64,000 nt of DNA, from assembly GCA_013205085.1 (NCBI GenBank), contig JABMLH010000001.1, positions 930,001 to 994,000 on the forward strand, read 5' to 3'. Shown in pieces: positions 61,384 to 64,000 of the stretch (the first letter of the stretch is position 1; every line of letters starts with the position of its first letter). Position numbers and translations under genes: made by a program. The stretch comes from Microbacteriaceae bacterium VKM Ac-2854 (GTDB lineage: Bacteria > Actinomycetota > Actinomycetes > Actinomycetales > Microbacteriaceae). The notes beneath the pieces were generated by a model. That model had not been told where the DNA came from. It worked only from the letters and a program-made list of their open reading frames with translations, and made no database searches.

Positions 61384-61761
61384 GTCGCTGCTCCTTTGCA
61401 GGTCGGCGGCCGATTCGGTCGGTGGCCTTGTCGGTCTGAGGTCGTGGTGTGCGAGCCCCTGAGTGGCTCCGCGGCGCCGACGCTATCACGGGATAACGGG
61501 TTCGATAAGCGAATCCGGTCACGTTCTCCGGCCGATTCTTCAATTAGTCATGAGTGCATGACCAATGCCGTCGAATCGGGGCCGGATGCAGTGCGTTTTC
61601 GCCTGTCGTCACGCCCGATAAGTCTTATCGAGCAGACCTATTCGTGCCGCGTGAGATGGATCATCCGATCCGTGTTGTCTTTTGGTTTATTCGTGGCATA
61701 CGATTCCGAACACCGCACGAGTTCTCTTCGAAAGCCGCGGTTCTTGTGAAAGGAAACAACG
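61384..61761. promoter_or_regulatory. Divergent control region of the P450 system
   Basis: This 378-bp gap separates the reductase and P450 genes. It contains an inverted repeat at 61543-61566 (ATTAGTCATG, then CATGACCAAT, one mismatch in ten) and a perfect palindrome CGATAAGTCTTATCG at 61616-61630, with a further CGATAAG half site at 61503-61509. No gene is evident, and no regulator gene lies in the window next to it. Confidence 0.6.
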
Positions 61762-63333
61762 ATGTCTCTCCTCGAATCCGCGAGCGAATCCCTGAGCGAA
61801 TCCGCGACCGAATCCGCGATGCGATCCGCCCCCGCACGTTCCGGCGGCGGCTGCCCGTTCCCGCACGAGCAACTGCGCGCGCAGATCGGTGAGCAGGCGT
61901 ACGCCTCGATGCTCGCCGCCCACGCGGCGATGCAGGCCGAGGCGATGCAGGCCGAGTCGACCGCCGTGGTCGATGCGTCGTCCTCCGGCCCGACCGAGTC
62001 CATCCCGCTAACGACCCCCGTCACCCAGTCGGACGCGCCGGAGGAACCCGCCGAGGAGCCGAAGCCGGCGCCACCCGCCGACCTCACCGTCTACTACGAT
62101 CCGCTGTCCTACGCGGTGTACGACCACCCGTACGACACCTACAAGCGCCTGCGCGATGCGGCTCCGGTGTACTACAACCCCGATCGCGAGCTCTACGTCG
62201 TCTCGCGCTACGCCGACGTCCGCGCCGGCCTCGCCAATCACGAGCAGCTGGTCAACGGGCTGGGCAACGACATGGACGGCACGCACGACTCCTACGGCGA
62301 GGGGATCCTCGTGGCGCAGGACCCGCCCCGGCACACCAACCTGCGCCAGGCCGTCCGCCGCACCTTCGCCGCGCGCGAGATCCTCGCCCGCGAGGACGGC
62401 ACTCGCGCGTTCGCGCAGAAGCTGCTCGCCGAGATGTACGCCAAGGGCAGCGGCGACTTCGCCAGCGACTTCGCGTTGCCGATGTCGATCGGGATGGGCA
62501 TCTCGCTGATCGGCTCGCCGGCCGAGGACAACGAGGTGATCGTCGAGCACCTGTGGCGCGCGATGGCTCGCACGGTGGGGAAGTTCGGTATCCCCGAAGA
62601 CGCGGCGGTGGCCAACCAGGAGACCGAGGAGCTGCTCGCGATGCGATTCGCCGCGCGCCGCGCCGAGATCGAGGCCGGCGCCGACACCTCGACCTCCGAT
62701 GCGTACACGCAGATCCTGCTCGCCTCGCAGAAGGGCAAGGTCTTCGACTCCGAGCAGGACGGCCTCGCGCACCTCGTGCTCTCGGCCGCGAGCGACGCCC
62801 CCGCGGCGCTGTTGACCAACATCGTCTACGTGCTCGACAAGTTCCCGAAGCTCTGGAGCTTCCTCCGCGAGAACCCCGCCCGGATCAAGGACTTCGTCGA
62901 GGAGACGCTGCGCTACGAAACGCCCGGCCAGAACCTCACTCGGCAGACGACGGAAGAGATCGAGATCGGCGGCGTCACCATCCCCGCCGACCGGCGCGTG
63001 ATGTTCCTGCAGGGCTCGGCCAACCGCGACGAGCGCGTCTACGCCGACCCCGACGTGTTCGACATCGACCGCGAGTTCACGCCGAAGAATCGCAGCATGT
63101 CGTTCGGCGAAGGAATCCACGCCTGCATGGGCGCGCCCTTCGCCCGCCTCGCCGCGAAGATCACCGTCGAGGAGCTGCTCAAGGGTCCTGACCTGACGAT
63201 CGTCGGCTCGCCGGAGCGCTGGATCAAGCAGATGGTGCGCGGCTTCTCGAAGCTGCCGGTCGAGTTCCGCGAGCCGGGCGCCCCGGTGCCGCACCAGCAC
63301 TTCACCCTCGCCAAGCTGCACGGCCAGCACTGA
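61762..63333 (+). CDS. Cytochrome P450 with long N-terminal extension
   Basis: The 523-residue protein carries the heme-binding segment FGEGIHACMGAPFARL (Cys455), the K-helix EETLR and a C-terminal end normal for class I bacterial P450s. The I-helix reads LSAASDAPAALL: Asp345 is kept, but the usual catalytic threonine is Ala346. About 105 residues precede the P450 fold, with a Ser/Glu-rich tandem repeat, GGGCPFPHEQL and an Ala/Met-rich stretch. The start follows GAAAGGAAACAACG. It diverges from the flavodoxin/reductase operon, which presumably feeds it electrons. Confidence 0.9.
   Translation: MSLLESASESLSESATESAMRSAPARSGGGCPFPHEQLRAQIGEQAYASMLAAHAAMQAEAMQAESTAVVDASSSGPTESIPLTTPVTQSDAPEEPAEEPKPAPPADLTVYYDPLSYAVYDHPYDTYKRLRDAAPVYYNPDRELYVVSRYADVRAGLANHEQLVNGLGNDMDGTHDSYGEGILVAQDPPRHTNLRQAVRRTFAAREILAREDGTRAFAQKLLAEMYAKGSGDFASDFALPMSIGMGISLIGSPAEDNEVIVEHLWRAMARTVGKFGIPEDAAVANQETEELLAMRFAARRAEIEAGADTSTSDAYTQILLASQKGKVFDSEQDGLAHLVLSAASDAPAALLTNIVYVLDKFPKLWSFLRENPARIKDFVEETLRYETPGQNLTRQTTEEIEIGGVTIPADRRVMFLQGSANRDERVYADPDVFDIDREFTPKNRSMSFGEGIHACMGAPFARLAAKITVEELLKGPDLTIVGSPERWIKQMVRGFSKLPVEFREPGAPVPHQHFTLAKLHGQH
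61773..61820 (+). repeat. Four 12-bp tandem repeats inside the P450 gene
   Basis: Units CGAATCCGCGAG, CGAATCCCTGAG, CGAATCCGCGAC and CGAATCCGCGAT encode an acidic Ser/Glu-rich start of the protein. The reading frame is kept because the unit is four codons long. Confidence 0.8.
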
Positions 63334-63384
63334 ACCCCGCAGCACTGAACCGGGCAGCACCGAACCCCGGAGCACCGACTCCCC
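63325..63384 (+). repeat. Four 15-bp tandem repeats across the P450 stop codon
   Basis: Units CAGCACTGAACCCCG, CAGCACTGAACCGGG, CAGCACCGAACCCCG and GAGCACCGACTCCCC run from the last two codons of the P450 into the gap. The first two units each hold an in-frame TGA, so the stop region itself was duplicated. Confidence 0.8.
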
Positions 63385-63418
63385 GATGAACAGCACGAAC
63401 AACGAGAGGTAACACCAC

Positions 63419-64000
63419 ATGCAGTACCGCACCTTCGGCCGAACCGGCTGGCAGGTCAGCGAGATCTCCTACGGCGCCTGGCAGCTCGGCGGCCAATGGG
63501 GAACCGTCGACGACGAGGAGTCGATCGGCACGTTGCTCGAGGCCTACAGCCAGGGCATCAACTTCGTCGACACGGCCGAGCTCTACGGCGCCGGTCACAG
63601 CGAGAAGGTCGTCGGCGAGTCGCTTCGACGCTGGGACGGTGACAAGATCTACGTCGCCACGAAGATCCAGCCGACGGTCTGGCCCAGCGCCGACGAGGAC
63701 GACCCGTTGATGAGCGGGCGCTACCCGGAGTGGCACCTGCGCCGCGGCGTGGAGCTGGCCCTGGAGCGGCTCGGCGTCGAGCGGCTGGATCTGCTCCAGT
63801 TGCACGGCTGGTTCACCGACGGCGTGAACAACCTCGACTGGCTCGAGACGCTCAACGCCCTGCGCGTGGAGGGCAAGATCGACAAGATCGGCGTCTCCAT
63901 CCGCGACTACCGCCCCGACGAGGGTGTCGACATCGCCGCGTTGGGCCTGGTCGATTCGATCCAGGTGATCTTCAACATGTTCGAGCAGCGCCCGGTCGAC
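63419..64000 (+). CDS. Aldo/keto reductase, 3'-truncated by the window edge
   Basis: The 194 codons present start MQYRTFGRTGWQVSEISYGA after a GAGAGG site. They include INFVDTAELYGAG with the catalytic Asp/Tyr, IYVATKIQPTV with Lys and DLLQLHGW with the His. The rest lies outside the window. It follows the P450 by 86 bp on the same strand, so it may reduce or oxidise the P450 product, for instance an aldehyde or ketone (inference). Confidence 0.85.
   Translation, partial: MQYRTFGRTGWQVSEISYGAWQLGGQWGTVDDEESIGTLLEAYSQGINFVDTAELYGAGHSEKVVGESLRRWDGDKIYVATKIQPTVWPSADEDDPLMSGRYPEWHLRRGVELALERLGVERLDLLQLHGWFTDGVNNLDWLETLNALRVEGKIDKIGVSIRDYRPDEGVDIAALGLVDSIQVIFNMFEQRPVD

Noticed and set aside
61773-63384. 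Tandem repeats in and after the P450 considered as CRISPR or mobile-element ends
   Set aside because: They are contiguous 12- and 15-bp units with no spacers, terminal inverted repeats or transposase.

Overview
The window is high-GC DNA with dense, often start/stop-overlapping operons. It carries several two-component flavin/F420-type oxidoreductases, a DUF222-type HNH endonuclease gene followed by an actinobacterial palindromic repeat, a small DUF7882-like protein and apparently leaderless genes. Together these suggest an actinobacterium, most likely a Microbacteriaceae relative. No rRNA, tRNA, CRISPR array, integrase or intact transposase was seen. The content reads as an accessory, catabolism-rich part of a chromosome. 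At least five truncated gene remnants (DoxX, gluconate kinase, acyl-CoA carboxylase epsilon, GH3 beta-glucosidase, FMN-binding protein) mark old rearrangement joints.

Layout. 1-1.7 kb: end of an amino-acid ABC permease and a flavin-containing monooxygenase. 1.7-6.6 kb: two redox modules, each facing a MarR regulator with a palindromic operator between them (quinone oxidoreductase + NmrA; F420 reductase-like + LLM flavoprotein). 7.2-11.7 kb: a coupled operon of an LLM monooxygenase with a FecB/FecCD/ATPase-type uptake system, including a 19-codon mini-ORF. 11.8-24 kb: a large divergent catabolic region. Leftward run a Glu/Leu dehydrogenase, an RraA-like protein, IdnO, IdnD, a 2-hydroxyacid dehydrogenase and a truncated gluconate kinase. 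Rightward run an MHS-type transporter, a divergent PxpA/B/C trio, an SDR, an aminotransferase and a TetR regulator. Three copies of one inverted repeat sit at its promoters and suggest a single regulon.

24.5-31 kb: aldo/keto reductases, a cupin, a DUF2255 protein, a carboxymuconolactone decarboxylase-like protein and an efflux transporter. They share a previously unnoticed promoter element (CCTCCC-N19-TAGSGT with a conserved upstream block). 31.2-33.5 kb: a MarR operon divergent from a compact soluble Ser/Thr kinase. 33.5-46 kb: a catabolic route made of a class III aminotransferase, a PucR regulator, methylmalonate-semialdehyde dehydrogenase, an amidase, a Dpp-type ABC importer and a FadR/GntR regulator. 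Operators for the GntR and probably PucR proteins appear at two places each.

46-54.2 kb: two adjacent giant genes (1459 and 1251 codons) of unrecognised function, the most mysterious part of the window. 54.3-56.3 kb: an HNH endonuclease and a palindromic repeat. 56.3-60 kb: a sugar porter, a GntR/UTRA regulator and a Gfo/Idh/MocA oxidoreductase with duplicated operators. 59.7-64 kb: flavodoxin and an adrenodoxin-type reductase divergent from a cytochrome P450 (an arrangement like the P450cin system), then a truncated aldo/keto reductase at the window edge. All calls come from reading the sequence; no database search was run.
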